Below, piece after piece: positions 1 to 9,742 of a DNA stretch of 64,000 bases. Positions within the stretch are counted from its first letter, which is position 1. Every line of letters starts with the position of its first letter. The stretch is taken from positions 1 to 64,000 of the forward strand of contig JBKDOL010000058.1 of the NCBI GenBank assembly GCA_046343015.1, in the 5' to 3' direction. The position numbers and the translations under genes are program-made. The notes under the pieces are model-generated. The model ran no database searches, had not been told where the DNA came from, and saw only the letters and a program-made list of their open reading frames with translations. The stretch comes from BJ22 sp021298375 (GTDB taxonomy: Bacteria; Planctomycetota; Planctomycetia; Pirellulales; Pirellulaceae).

Positions 1-375
<375 letters not shown>

Positions 376-421
376 AGCGGCTCAAGGCAGCAGCAGAGTC
401 GGCAATGATTGACGGTTGGCC

Positions 422-449
422 GGGGCGTTGACGTCAGGCGGGACGCCCC
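422..449 (+). terminator. Possible lepA terminator hairpin (no T tract)
   Basis: GGGGCGT at 422-428 pairs with ACGCCCC at 443-449 across a 14-base loop, about 47 bases after the lepA stop. There is no run of T after it, so it is not a classical intrinsic terminator. It may be a transcript-end hairpin or chance. Confidence 0.3.
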
Positions 450-516
450 CTTGGCCCGCAGCAGGTGACTTCAGAGAGCGGAAGCGAATCGCTCCTTTGC
501 CAGTCCAGCCCCGCCC

Positions 517-570
517 GGCCAGCGCCGACCAAACGGCCAGCGCCGACCAAACGGCCAGCGACGACCAAAC
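517..570. repeat. 18-bp tandem repeat, three copies
   Basis: The unit GGCCAGCGCCGACCAAAC occurs head to tail at 517-534, 535-552 and 553-570; the third copy has one change (C to A). A further GGCC follows. It is in the lepA downstream spacer and is not part of a gene I can support. Confidence 0.9.
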
Positions 571-802
571 GGCCTTTCATCAAACTGCCAGGTACAGGGC
601 GGTCGGCGCGGCGGGAGCAGCTGTGGCGGTCTGAGACTGAGCGCTCGCCCCCCCCCTCGCATCTCCGCCGCGGCACTCTCCTTTCTCAAAGGGCGGTCGG
701 GTAGAATCGGGCGAACCCGAGGGCGTTCCCCCCCGAGCCGCTGATTCGTTTTCTCCCCAGCCCGCCCCGGGCTGTTTTCCCCCTTTGCTTGCGAGGTCCG
801 CC

Positions 803-2056
803 ATGTCGACTGATCCTTCCGCGGTTGCCGTTTCGGAAACCGGAAGAAAAAGCACTGCGGTCATCGGTTCCGCTGGCCGCTGGCTGGTCGCGCTTGTGGG
901 AATCGCAGCGGTTGCCACTGGCGTTTGGTTTGGTCGCGGCTGGATGGCCAGCCTCGCGGGGGACAAACCCTACGAGGAGTTGATCGTCGATTGCCGCTCG
1001 GAAGATGAGGACACACGCATCAATGCCTTGCTGGCGATGGGCCGTCATCCGGAGTACCTGCCCCAGTCGCTGGAGGGAGTGCTTCCCAACCTGATTCACC
1101 CCAAGGACACGATTCGGATTTCGGCTGAGAGCGCGGTCCGCAGTCTGGGTGAAAAGGTGACCCCGCACCTTAAAACATGGCTTGAGGCCGACCGCCCGGA
1201 CAAGTTTTATATGGGCTGCGGCGCAATCACCGCGCTCGGTACCAAGGCTCGAGAGTACATTCCCGTGCTGATCGAGAAGCTTGATTCACCCGACTTCGCC
1301 ACGCGAATGTCCTGCCTGTTCGCGCTGGAATCGATGGGCAAGGAAGCGCAACCGGCCTTTGACAAATTGCTCAAGCTGCTGGATGTGCCGGACCAGGAAT
1401 TCAACATTCAGGTGCGAGTTTGTTACATCTTCCGCAATCTGGGCGAGGGGGCGCGGCCGGCGATCCCGCGACTGATGCGGTTGGCCGAGGACGGGGTGCT
1501 CTCCAGCCGTTCCATGGCTTACCTGACCCTCGGTGCACTGGGCCCCAGTCCCGACCACGATATCGTCGGGCTGCTCACCAAGCGGCTGGACGCCTTTCAT
1601 TTGCTCGATCGGGAGCGGGCCCTGATTGGGCTGGGCTATCTCGGGAAAGCGGCCGAGCCTGCTCTGGAAAAAATTGAGGGCTTGATGGGCAATCCCCAGA
1701 AATCGGCTCAAGCCCAGGCTGCGTTCGCTTATTGGAAGATTACGGGTGAGACCGAACGGCCCCTCAAAGTGCTCGCCGAGTGCCTCGAGAGTTACGATTT
1801 CCGGATGAACGCCGTGGATCGGGCAGGCGACATGGGAGCAGCAGCCAGTTCGCTGGTCCCCAAGATGACCACGCTGCTCGACGAGCCGGATGACGAGGCG
1901 CTCCGTGAGGCAGTCATTCTGGCTTTTGGAAAAATGGGCCCGGCAGCGAAAGGCGCAAGTTCCAAGTTGCGATCGATTGCCGGCTACGACGAAGATATTC
2001 TCATGCGGGAAACGGCTCGTCTGGCTCTCGAGTCGATCGAGCCCGCCAAGGACTGA
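803..2056 (+). CDS. HEAT-repeat membrane-anchored protein
   Basis: A 417-residue protein with a short cytoplasmic N-terminus, one membrane helix at about residues 26-45 (RWLVALVGIAAVATG), then about 350 residues of helical repeats of the HEAT/PBS-lyase type. The repeats show the pattern of a short helix, an A-x-x-A-L-x-x-h helix and a Pro/Asp turn, for example DTRINALLAMG and DFATRMSCLFALESMG. Such alpha solenoids act as protein-binding scaffolds; the partner is unknown. The ATG at 803 is preferred over an upstream in-frame TTG at 785 because GAGGT lies 6 bases before it. It is alone on its strand, convergent with the glycosyltransferase at 2082. The fold is secure, the role is not. Confidence 0.85.
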   Translation: MSTDPSAVAVSETGRKSTAVIGSAGRWLVALVGIAAVATGVWFGRGWMASLAGDKPYEELIVDCRSEDEDTRINALLAMGRHPEYLPQSLEGVLPNLIHPKDTIRISAESAVRSLGEKVTPHLKTWLEADRPDKFYMGCGAITALGTKAREYIPVLIEKLDSPDFATRMSCLFALESMGKEAQPAFDKLLKLLDVPDQEFNIQVRVCYIFRNLGEGARPAIPRLMRLAEDGVLSSRSMAYLTLGALGPSPDHDIVGLLTKRLDAFHLLDRERALIGLGYLGKAAEPALEKIEGLMGNPQKSAQAQAAFAYWKITGETERPLKVLAECLESYDFRMNAVDRAGDMGAAASSLVPKMTTLLDEPDDEALREAVILAFGKMGPAAKGASSKLRSIAGYDEDILMRETARLALESIEPAKD

Positions 2057-2081
2057 GGCGCCAGGCCACTCAGCCGGGAGT

Positions 2082-3350
2082 TCAGGCTGCGGCGAGTTCC
2101 TGCTGCCGTTGGAGGTCTGCGGCCAAGCGTTCAATCAACTCGAGCCGCTCTCGGCAGATATCTTCATACCGCAGCAACAACGGCAGCGCATTTTGGGCAA
2201 CGGACAACGGCTCTGCCGCGACCTTTTCGAACAGGGTCAACAAGTCGCGCCCGAAACTGAGCATGGCTTCGGCTGGCGTTGGCTGGAGCGAAGCCGCGGG
2301 CCTCGCCGCAAGCCCGGTCTGCACCTGCCGAACCTTGGCCGCCAGTGAGTCGGCGTCCCGGGCCGCGAAGAACTCTCCATACCCATCCGCCTGCTCGCGA
2401 TGCACTGGAATATCGGAGAGGATCAGCCTCTGCCCAATGCTCTTGGCTTCCTCCACCGTCGTGCTCCAGCCCTCGAAGAGCGATGGTTGTAAAACGGCCA
2501 GCGCCTGATGATAGAGGACCGCCTGTTGATCTCTTGGAATCAGCCCCAGCACACGGACTGACTTTTCAAGTTGATGGGTTTCAAGAAAATCGAGCAGCAG
2601 CGGTATGTGGTAATCGTCCCGCGGCTCGGTCAGCGCGCCGGAGCAAACCAGCAGAGGCGGTTGCTCCTCCTCGGACTGAAGCTTGCGCCACGCCTCGAAA
2701 GCCGTGTGGTGATTTTTGTGCAGCCAAAACTGGTTTGGCAGGTAAATAAACGGGCGATCAATGTTCAGCGTGGCGAGTGTGGCCGCGATCGCTTCTGCGG
2801 AGGGTGCGGCCGCGACCGGGCTGACGAAGCGAATGACGGACGTTTTGTCGGGCGTGGTTTGATAATTTCGTTGCAGGTCTTTTTCGACCGCTTGGCTGCT
2901 GCAGACAATCCGGTTGCAGGTCGCGAGGAGAAAGCGGAACAGGGCATCCCGATGCTGTCGTTCCGCCGGAGAGAAAAATTCCGGATACGAACAGTGCTGA
3001 AGATCGGCAATCCAGCCAATCCAGCGACCCGGGAGTTGAATGGGAGGATGGTTCAGGAGCGGGAAATAGACCTCGCAGGGATGAGCGTCGGCCAAAGCCT
3101 GAAGCTGGTCGCGGTCCCTCGCCAACTCCGGCGGTATCCGAATTGTCTCAGCCCATTCGCGGCACTGCTCGAGCAGAATTCCGAGACTTGGCTCGTCGCA
3201 ACTCTCGGGGAGAAAGATTTTGGCCGCAGGCCGCATGTCCTCCGGCAACTTCGCCAAAGCAGCGAGACAATTGCGGACATAGTAGATCCCGGCGACCCAC
3301 TGTTTCCAATCCTGAAGACTATCCTGCAGCAGCCAGAATCCGATGCGCAT
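2082..3350 (-). CDS. Family 4 (GT-B) glycosyltransferase
   Basis: A 422-residue group 1 glycosyltransferase that would transfer a sugar from a nucleotide donor in surface glycan assembly. The C-terminal GT-B domain is clear: FIYLPNQFWLHKNHHTAF opens the donor domain, VRVLGLIPRDQQAVLYHQA follows, and LFEGWSTTVEEAKSIG contains the E-x7-E signature that contacts the donor, followed by LILSDIPVHREQ. The N-terminal acceptor domain includes a planctomycete-style PLLNHPPIQLPGRWIGWIADLQH stretch. The ATG at 3350 lies 31 bases inside the end of the upstream epimerase gene, which suggests translational coupling. It is the last gene of the five-gene minus-strand polysaccharide block. Substrate unknown. 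Confidence 0.88.
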   Translation of the reverse strand: MRIGFWLLQDSLQDWKQWVAGIYYVRNCLAALAKLPEDMRPAAKIFLPESCDEPSLGILLEQCREWAETIRIPPELARDRDQLQALADAHPCEVYFPLLNHPPIQLPGRWIGWIADLQHCSYPEFFSPAERQHRDALFRFLLATCNRIVCSSQAVEKDLQRNYQTTPDKTSVIRFVSPVAAAPSAEAIAATLATLNIDRPFIYLPNQFWLHKNHHTAFEAWRKLQSEEEQPPLLVCSGALTEPRDDYHIPLLLDFLETHQLEKSVRVLGLIPRDQQAVLYHQALAVLQPSLFEGWSTTVEEAKSIGQRLILSDIPVHREQADGYGEFFAARDADSLAAKVRQVQTGLAARPAASLQPTPAEAMLSFGRDLLTLFEKVAAEPLSVAQNALPLLLRYEDICRERLELIERLAADLQRQQELAAA

Positions 3351-4272
3351 CGCCGTGAAGCTCCTCTTGTTCCAGCCAACTCAAATATTCCCTCAAGCCA
3401 GTTTTTAAGGGGGTCTGCGGCAGCAGCCCCAGACCCGCGAGGCGTTGTGGCGCGACCTGCCAGATCTGGGGCATTCCCGGCGTGGCCAAACCATCGAACC
3501 GCAGTTGACCATTCCAGCCGACAAGCTGCAGAAAAGTTTCCGCCAAGTCGCGAATGGAAGTTGATGTTCCCGAAGCGACATTCAGGATGTCGAACCCGGT
3601 GAACGGCTGGTCGATCGCCCACCGCACGACGCGCACCAGATCTCGAACGTGAACGAAGTCCCGCTGCTCATTTCCCGAGCCGCGCAGTTCCACGACCTCG
3701 TTGTGGCGCGCTTTGCAAAACAGGTCGTAGAGGACCTGCTTTCGCAGGCCGGGACCGTAGGCTGAGAAGATTCGCAGGACCAGAGTCTCAATCCCGGCAG
3801 CCTGATGCCATTCCGCTCCCAGTTGTTCGACCCGCCACTTGTTCCAGCCATAAGGCGAGAGAGGAGCGATCGCTGTTTGTTCCGTGATCGGCAAAGCTGC
3901 CGGTTGGCCATAAACGGCCGCGCTGGAGAATTGGATGACTTTGGCCAGCGGCGCCACCAGGGCAAGCGCCTCGTAGATGGAATCGGTCAGCTTCACCGTC
4001 TGTCCAAAGTCTTCCGCCGGGTTGGCCAGAGAGTTGGCGACACGGGAACTCCCGGCGCAGTGCAGGACCCAGTCAGGTTGAAATTCGCGGACAAGTTGTT
4101 TGAATCGCGGACTGGGCAAGCCTTCCTGCCAGACCGGAATTCTGGCCGCAAGTGACTCGTCAGGTCTCCGCAGACAGCCGACCACCTGATAGCCCGTCTG
4201 GCTGAGGGCGAGACTGAGCCAGCGGCCGATGAAACCTCCCGCGCCCGTCACGATAATTCTCGGCGCGGGCAT
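3319..4272 (-). CDS. NAD-dependent sugar epimerase/dehydratase (extended SDR)
   Basis: A 317-residue extended short-chain dehydrogenase that would act on a nucleotide sugar. It has the N-terminal NAD-binding motif IIVTGAGGFIGRWL, the active-site Y-x3-K in SPYGWNKWRVE, SSAAVYG just before it, and a substrate-side segment RDFVHVRDLVRVV typical of GalE/RmlB-like enzymes. The start is the ATG at 4272, two bases from the stop of the upstream methyltransferase at 4275; an in-frame upstream codon at 4332 would add 20 residues inside that gene and is not favoured. The 3' end overlaps the next gene by 32 bases. Specificity (epimerase or dehydratase) cannot be told. Confidence 0.88.
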   Translation of the reverse strand: MPAPRIIVTGAGGFIGRWLSLALSQTGYQVVGCLRRPDESLAARIPVWQEGLPSPRFKQLVREFQPDWVLHCAGSSRVANSLANPAEDFGQTVKLTDSIYEALALVAPLAKVIQFSSAAVYGQPAALPITEQTAIAPLSPYGWNKWRVEQLGAEWHQAAGIETLVLRIFSAYGPGLRKQVLYDLFCKARHNEVVELRGSGNEQRDFVHVRDLVRVVRWAIDQPFTGFDILNVASGTSTSIRDLAETFLQLVGWNGQLRFDGLATPGMPQIWQVAPQRLAGLGLLPQTPLKTGLREYLSWLEQEELHGDAHRILAAAG

Positions 4273-4274
4273 GC

Positions 4275-5201
4275 TCACTCCTTGCGTACTGCCCAGGCAA
4301 TGCCATAGCCCAGCTCTCGGAACTTTCCACACGAAAACTGGGTTGAATTGCCCACCAGCTCGTCCCAGAGTTGATCGAGATAGCGATGTTGGGGGTGGGC
4401 GATGTCATCCATCACCAAAACCCCGCCTACGCTCAGCCGCGGCAGCAGGCATTCCAGGTCAGCGCGGGCTCCTGCCGCAGAATGGTCTCCATCGACCGTG
4501 ATCAAGTCAAACTCCATCCCGGGGTGCTCGGCGAAGTATCGCGGCAGGGACTCGCGGGAATCACCCGAGATCAGGCTGAGACTCCCCCGACGGTCAAATT
4601 TCTGTAACTCTTCGCGAACAAATCCGGGACCCGGGTTGGGCATCCCCGCATAATCGGGCATCCAAAGGTCAAAGCCGACCAAATCACAGTCCGGTGCCGT
4701 TGCCCCGACCACCGCCAGACTGCGACCGCGGCGGACGCCGACCTCCAGATAATTGCGTGGAGCAAGCCACTGGCTGGCGGCCTGCAGGATCGTCAGCAAG
4801 TCGAGGTAACGCCAATTCGCCCCGAACGTTTGCTGGCCCTGGCGGTACCAGCCGAGCATGAATTCGAGGTAGTCATCCGGCTCCAATTGCTGCAGGATGC
4901 GGCGGACAGAGTCGAGGCATTTGCTGCTCACCGCGAGTTGCTCGAGGGTTCCGGCCCCGTACTGAACTGGGGGAAGCCAGGCCCCGTAATCGCTGACGAA
5001 TTGTCCGCTGCGCGGAAGACTACCGCGGCTTGTGACAGGATTCAGCACTCGATCTGGAGAAACGGTTTCCAGTGCCATGGGCAGCAGCTCGCTTTGCTCG
5101 GTTGAAACACTCGGCTCTCTCGCCAGTCTGAAAGGACGACGAGGGAGAACACTCGACTCGGGGGACAGCAAGGCAGACTCGCTCACCGTCACCGCGAACA
5201 C
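4275..5201 (-). CDS. Class I SAM-dependent methyltransferase
   Basis: A 308-residue protein with a class I methyltransferase domain in its second half. SAM-binding motif I is YLEVGVRRGRS, followed by the acidic loop DCDLVGFDLWMPDYAG, then GDSRESLPRYF and DLITVDGDHSAAGARADL, which matches the Methyltransf_24 type common in glycan gene clusters. The first 100 residues are a poorly conserved leader without a signal peptide. It sits between a family 2 glycosyltransferase (stop at 5214) and a sugar epimerase (start at 4272), so it probably methylates a sugar or glycan intermediate; that is inferred from position. Confidence 0.8.
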   Translation of the reverse strand: MFAVTVSESALLSPESSVLPRRPFRLAREPSVSTEQSELLPMALETVSPDRVLNPVTSRGSLPRSGQFVSDYGAWLPPVQYGAGTLEQLAVSSKCLDSVRRILQQLEPDDYLEFMLGWYRQGQQTFGANWRYLDLLTILQAASQWLAPRNYLEVGVRRGRSLAVVGATAPDCDLVGFDLWMPDYAGMPNPGPGFVREELQKFDRRGSLSLISGDSRESLPRYFAEHPGMEFDLITVDGDHSAAGARADLECLLPRLSVGGVLVMDDIAHPQHRYLDQLWDELVGNSTQFSCGKFRELGYGIAWAVRKE

Positions 5202-5213
5202 GAAATTTGAAAC

Positions 5214-7019
5214 TCAAGAATCTTTCCGCAGACTGATTTGCTCCCGCAGGTGCAGCCACTTGTCTGCCCACCAGTGCCGACGAACATAACTTTTCATGCG
5301 TCGCTGCACCTCTTCATTGGAAGGGACGTAGCCCAACTCCTGACGACGCAGGCGATTGGACTCTTGCAAGCCGGTGCTCGCCAGAAGCTGGCTGGTTTTC
5401 TGTGTGTCGGTGATCCGGAATGCGCCGAGGAAGTAGGGGAGCCGATGGAAGCGGGCGCCGGCCCGGCGAAACCGCAGAATCAATTCCCAATCCATCGCAA
5501 ATTGAAAGTCATCATCGATCCGGGACCCACAACGTTCCCACAGATCCCGACGCCAGAACATCGTTTCCTGGGGAATGTAATCCGCCCAGCGAATTGATTC
5601 CCCGTCATGACGGGGGAGGATCCAGCGGTTAATGACGCGGTCCGCCGAATCGATCAACAAGCGATGGCCGTAGACCACATCTACTTGGGGATGGCGGGCA
5701 AAAAAACGTCCAATCCGCTGCAGGGCCCCCGGGAGCAGGAGGTCATCGGAGTTCAGCCAACCCATTACCTCGCCCTGAATTTGCTTGAACCCGCGATTGA
5801 TCGCATCCGCCTGTCCACGGTCCGCAATCGATTCCCAGGAGTCGATCTGACTTCGGTAGCGCTCGAGAATCGGAACGCTCTGGTCGGAGGACCCGCCGTC
5901 TTGAACGTGGTAGGTGATCTGCGGGTAGTTCTGCTGCAAGACGCTCTGGATAGTCCGCTCCAGAAACTGCCCGCAATTGAAGTTCGGCGTTACGAGGGCA
6001 ATCGAAGGAAGTTGCTCGCGGGTTGAGCCTCTCGCCGCCGGAGCTCGCGACTCGCTGGCGATCCGCAAAGCTCTGGCTGGTGGATGCCGCTGCAGGCGGA
6101 AAAGGCTCGGCGAGCGGAACTCCCGCCACCACTTGCCCCAAGGCGATTCGTTGGAGTTTCGCCAGAGCCGCTTGGCCATCGCCGGATTGCGGAGGATCGA
6201 TAAACCCTCTGTGCCGAAATGCCGAACCAGCAGATTGAGCTTCTCCGCCAGCCGGGAGTTCGATTGCTTTCCGAGACTCGCCAACGCTTCCGCGAGAACC
6301 ACCCGGTCGTAATCGCGCGAGGTGTGGCGGCCGAGCCCTTGGGAGGCGGCTGCCGCCCGTCCCAACCAGATGGCCCAACTGACGCTTACTCGTCCCAGCC
6401 GGGACTGCAACACGTTGATCAACTCGGCACAGGCCAGCGGCAGTTCCGCGAGTTCAATTTGGCTGAGTAACGGGTTTCCCGGCGTCACGACCCGATCCAC
6501 CAGCGAGAAATCGAGGTGGCTGAATTGGCAACCCGCTTGAGCCAATCTCAACCAATGCTCAAAGGGAGCCCAGTAGTGCCAGTTGCCATCCAAGTTGCCG
6601 GCCTGTTCCAGGCTCGTTCGCCGGATGAAGGTCGCTGCCGGCAGCAAGCAAAATCGTCGCGCCAAGGCCGAACGGGTCGGCTTCCTTGGATGGAAATAAT
6701 TGAGGCTCGCTCCCCTTCCATCAACCAGGCGGGCGTTGCCGTAAACTACAGAGCAGTCTGGCTGGGCGTGAAATGCTTCGACGATCCGTTCGGCTTGATC
6801 GAGCTGCAGTTTGTCATCAGGCTGCAACCAGGCAACACAGACGGCTTGGGACGTCGCCCAAAGGTGCCCCGCCTCGGCCGCCGAGGGGACTCGGACAATT
6901 TCCAATTGCCCACCAACCAGTAATTCCCTTGAAATGCCTTCTGGCCGAGCCGGCGAAGGGAATCGCTCCAGCCCCGTGGGGCTGGATTTAACAGTGCGGT
7001 TGGGTTGGACGCGTAACAT
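5214..7019 (-). CDS. Two-module family 2 glycosyltransferase
   Basis: A 601-residue protein with two GT-A-like modules. The C-terminal module (last 280 residues) is a complete family 2 transferase: SIALVTPNFNCGQFLERTI, YHVQDGGSSDQSV, the ADAINRGF helix, and the metal/nucleotide motif GWLNSDDLL, then QETMFWRRDLW and FAMDWELILRF. The N-terminal module keeps only the second half of the fold (WLQPDDKL, CSVVYGNARLVDG, AATFIRRTSLEQAG, HWLRLAQAG) and lacks the first nucleotide-binding strand. The start is uncertain: ATG 7019 is chosen, and a frame open to 7247 has no conserved sequence. It belongs to the polysaccharide block, 12 bases ahead of the methyltransferase. Confidence 0.82.
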   Translation of the reverse strand: MLRVQPNRTVKSSPTGLERFPSPARPEGISRELLVGGQLEIVRVPSAAEAGHLWATSQAVCVAWLQPDDKLQLDQAERIVEAFHAQPDCSVVYGNARLVDGRGASLNYFHPRKPTRSALARRFCLLPAATFIRRTSLEQAGNLDGNWHYWAPFEHWLRLAQAGCQFSHLDFSLVDRVVTPGNPLLSQIELAELPLACAELINVLQSRLGRVSVSWAIWLGRAAAASQGLGRHTSRDYDRVVLAEALASLGKQSNSRLAEKLNLLVRHFGTEGLSILRNPAMAKRLWRNSNESPWGKWWREFRSPSLFRLQRHPPARALRIASESRAPAARGSTREQLPSIALVTPNFNCGQFLERTIQSVLQQNYPQITYHVQDGGSSDQSVPILERYRSQIDSWESIADRGQADAINRGFKQIQGEVMGWLNSDDLLLPGALQRIGRFFARHPQVDVVYGHRLLIDSADRVINRWILPRHDGESIRWADYIPQETMFWRRDLWERCGSRIDDDFQFAMDWELILRFRRAGARFHRLPYFLGAFRITDTQKTSQLLASTGLQESNRLRRQELGYVPSNEEVQRRMKSYVRRHWWADKWLHLREQISLRKDS

Positions 7020-7523
7020 TGAACTCGAGTTGAACTTTAAACCGCCGGAATTTCCTGAATCACAGTTTCCGCAATCCGACTTCACGAGTTGGAAAACGGA
7101 CTCCGCGGCGGGGATGACATTCCCCTGTCGTCGAGCGACCGCTGCATCAGTTCCGGGGTCCAACCAGCGTGATCGTTTGAGTAAATCGCAAGAGAGGTTA
7201 TCCGATCGAACGGGATACCCTGATCTCTGGCCTGCCGTTATCAGCAAAGCGACAGATCACGACAAGTCCAGTTTTCAGGAGTTGGCGGTGCCGCTCGCCA
7301 GTGCCCACGCTTCATCCTCATCTGCTAGCAGTGCAGCAGGGCCGGCGAGTCGCAGCGGCTGGATGGCGACAGTGCCACAGCGACAGCTGGCTCAAGGAAG
7401 CTGGTCCAAGGAAGCGGGCTCAAGGAAGCGGGCCTGGGAAAAAGTGGGCTGCGGAAACTCACCCTGAGATTGCTAATTGGGGACCAGGCTCTCGGTCTGC
7501 AGTCCGCAATGGGCGTGAAGTAC
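7020..7523. other. Spacer between ABC exporter and glycosyltransferase
   Basis: About 500 bases without a supportable gene. It contains a three-copy 14-bp tandem repeat at 7391-7432. If the glycosyltransferase starts at 7247 rather than 7019, the spacer is 276 bases. No clear promoter was recognised. Confidence 0.5.
7391..7432. repeat. 14-bp tandem repeat, three copies
   Basis: CTCAAGGAAGCGGG-type units run head to tail at 7391-7404 (one change), 7405-7418 (one change) and 7419-7432, between the exporter stop and the glycosyltransferase start. Confidence 0.85.
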
Positions 7524-9455
7524 TCAGGCGGCCTTGCCCAGCCACTCCCTTTGCGGAGTGATCGAACCTCCATCAACCTCGTAGACCCTGTCGGCGAGGG
7601 CCAGCAGCGATTCGCGGTGAGTGATGATCAGGATCGTTCTGAGGCCGAGGTGGGACTTCAGTGAGTCGCGGATCAGCTCTTCGCTGCGCAAGTCAATTTG
7701 GCTGGTGCACTCGTCGAGAATCAGGATTTCAGGTTCGCGGATCAAGGCGCGGGCCAGGGCGATCCGTTGCCGCTGTCCGCCGGATAAGCGATTCCCATTC
7801 TGGCCAATTTGGGTATCGAGGCCATCCGGCAGGACTTCGTGAATAAATTCCCAGGCGTGCGCCGCCCGGGCAGCCCGCTCGACTTCCTCTTCGCTGGCTT
7901 CCGGTTTTCCGTAGCGGATGTTGTAGCGCACGGACTCATTAAATAATTCGGTCTGCTGGGTCACGATCGCCACACGGCTGCGCAGATCCTGCAGTTTCAA
8001 ATCGCGGATATTCACTCCATCGATCAGAATCGAGCCTCCGAGAGGATCGAAAAATCGGCACAACAGATTGGTCAGCGTGGACTTTCCTGCTCCATTGGGT
8101 CCGACAAAGGCGATCGTGGTTCCGAAGGGGATCGTCAAATCCACGTTGGAGATCACCGTTCGATCGGGCTGGTACCCAAAGCTCACGTCATGGAACACGA
8201 TTTCGCGATGGGGATGGGCCAGCGAAACCGGTTGGAGTGGGTCGGCGATATGGGTGGGATGGTTCAGCAGTTTGTAGATCGCGTCTGCGGAAATCATCCC
8301 GAGGTGAATGCTCGAGAAGACCGCTGCGAATTTCCGCAGCGGGTCAGTCATGCCGAGGAGCATGCCAAAGAAAGTCAGCAGCCCCTCGACACTGAGCGGC
8401 TGACTGGCAAGCGTGATGCCGAAAATCGACGTTTGTTGTTTGAGAATCAGATAAGCCCCGCAAAGGATGGCTGTGCAGAGCATCCCCACGCCTAACGCCT
8501 CAATCACCGGTTTGGAGAGCGCGTTGTAGAGGCTGAATTTCAAGGCGTATCGACGGGTGACGTCGGTGGCCGCGGCGAAACGCCGTTCCTCGACCGCTTG
8601 CATGGCGAAGGCCTGGACCGTCTGGCTGTTGTTGAGGGACTCGATCAGGACCTCGTGGAACGACAAGGACTTCTCCAAGGTCCGGTTGGCAAGTTTCTTC
8701 ATCCGGCCCGAGATCCAGTACAGCAGGCCTCCTGCCAAGGGCGCGAACACGAGGCTCGCCAGCAGCAACCGCCAGTTGATCAGGGCGGCCCCCAGCACAC
8801 AGGCAAAAATCTTGAGCGGCTCGCGGATCGCTCCCCCCAGCGTTCCAACCAGACCCTGCGAGAGGCCCTCGGCGGTCTGCACAATGTAGGCATTGAAACC
8901 GCTGGTGCCGATTCCCGCAAAGGTCGAACGATCAATGTGCAGCGCTTTCGCGAAGAGCCGTTCTCGAACTTCGCGCGTGATGTCGATCGCAATTCGTGAA
9001 ATCAACAGTTCATTTGCGACCATCAGCAGGTTCTTGATGAGCGTAGTCACCAGCAGTAAGCCGACTATCCAGACCACGGTTTCGAAAGGGTCGTTCGGCA
9101 GATACTGAACGGCCAAGGGGCGAAACTTGAGGTACCAGGAGAGCTCGTTGGCGTGGCGAGACCGCTCCCGCAGCTCCACGGCCAGCGCCCGATCGGCTTC
9201 AGAATTGTCTCTGTCGGCGGCCTGCAACTCCCGGATCCTGGTTTCGGTCTGTTCCGCTGCTTCCTGCTCGGCGGCGATCTGCCGATCCATCCACTGCGGG
9301 ATACTCTGATTGTCCAGAACCACTTGCAGAATCGGGTAGAAGGCAGCAATGTTGCCGCTCCACAGCGCCGCAATCCCAAAGGAGCAGAGTGTCGCCAGAA
9401 GGATCGACTTCCAGTAACGAAGCGAGTCGTTGAGAGCCTGAAGAAAATGTTGCAT
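7524..9455 (-). CDS. MsbA-like ABC exporter (fused membrane and ATPase domains)
   Basis: A 643-residue half-transporter with an N-terminal six-helix exporter domain (about 15-345) and a C-terminal ATPase. The ATPase shows Walker A GPNGAGKST, the Q-loop IVTQQTELF, signature LSGGQRQRIALARAL, Walker B ILILDECTS and the switch His in TILIITHRESL. The D-loop reads SQID instead of the usual SALD. Between the first and second membrane helices is an insert of about 50 residues rich in Glu, Arg and Ala (residues about 57-100), likely a coiled coil and longer than in MsbA. Such proteins flip lipid-linked glycans or lipids; placement at the head of the glycosyltransferase block fits a glycolipid exporter. 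The ATG at 9455 is the first in frame. Confidence 0.9.
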   Translation of the reverse strand: MQHFLQALNDSLRYWKSILLATLCSFGIAALWSGNIAAFYPILQVVLDNQSIPQWMDRQIAAEQEAAEQTETRIRELQAADRDNSEADRALAVELRERSRHANELSWYLKFRPLAVQYLPNDPFETVVWIVGLLLVTTLIKNLLMVANELLISRIAIDITREVRERLFAKALHIDRSTFAGIGTSGFNAYIVQTAEGLSQGLVGTLGGAIREPLKIFACVLGAALINWRLLLASLVFAPLAGGLLYWISGRMKKLANRTLEKSLSFHEVLIESLNNSQTVQAFAMQAVEERRFAAATDVTRRYALKFSLYNALSKPVIEALGVGMLCTAILCGAYLILKQQTSIFGITLASQPLSVEGLLTFFGMLLGMTDPLRKFAAVFSSIHLGMISADAIYKLLNHPTHIADPLQPVSLAHPHREIVFHDVSFGYQPDRTVISNVDLTIPFGTTIAFVGPNGAGKSTLTNLLCRFFDPLGGSILIDGVNIRDLKLQDLRSRVAIVTQQTELFNESVRYNIRYGKPEASEEEVERAARAAHAWEFIHEVLPDGLDTQIGQNGNRLSGGQRQRIALARALIREPEILILDECTSQIDLRSEELIRDSLKSHLGLRTILIITHRESLLALADRVYEVDGGSITPQREWLGKAA

Positions 9456-9742
9456 TCATGCCTCTTAAAGGCGGGAGAACCGCGGTCCGCCGACTCCAGC
9501 CCCCACGCCGGGATCGCGGTGGTCTCTCTCCGCAGCCGAATAGGGATAACAGATCTGCCGAACGGGGGTCAACCGGAGCCTTCAAGCAACGCTGCTAGCA
9601 CTGGAGGTAACTTCTCTTGCGGCAAGTGGCCAGGCTGCTATCCTACGCAGCCTCGTTTTCAGGACCCTCCTCGAAAGGGGCTTGGGTTGGTTCGGTGGGG
9701 ATCGTCCCCAGTTGGGTCTCCTCTCGGTAGAAGGAAGCACTG

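Larger units (their letters stand above)
376..802. other. Intergenic spacer with tandem repeat
   Basis: This 427-base spacer between lepA and the HEAT-repeat gene has no credible gene; its open frames are overlapping low-complexity Arg/Pro-rich readings. It holds the inverted repeat at 422-449 and the three-copy 18-bp repeat at 517-570. A GAGGT ribosome-binding site sits just before the ATG at 803. Confidence 0.7.

Noticed and set aside
7020..7247. Longer N-terminus for the family 2 glycosyltransferase
   Set aside because: The 76 extra codons show no glycosyltransferase strand or helix; ATG 7019 kept, with the doubt stated.
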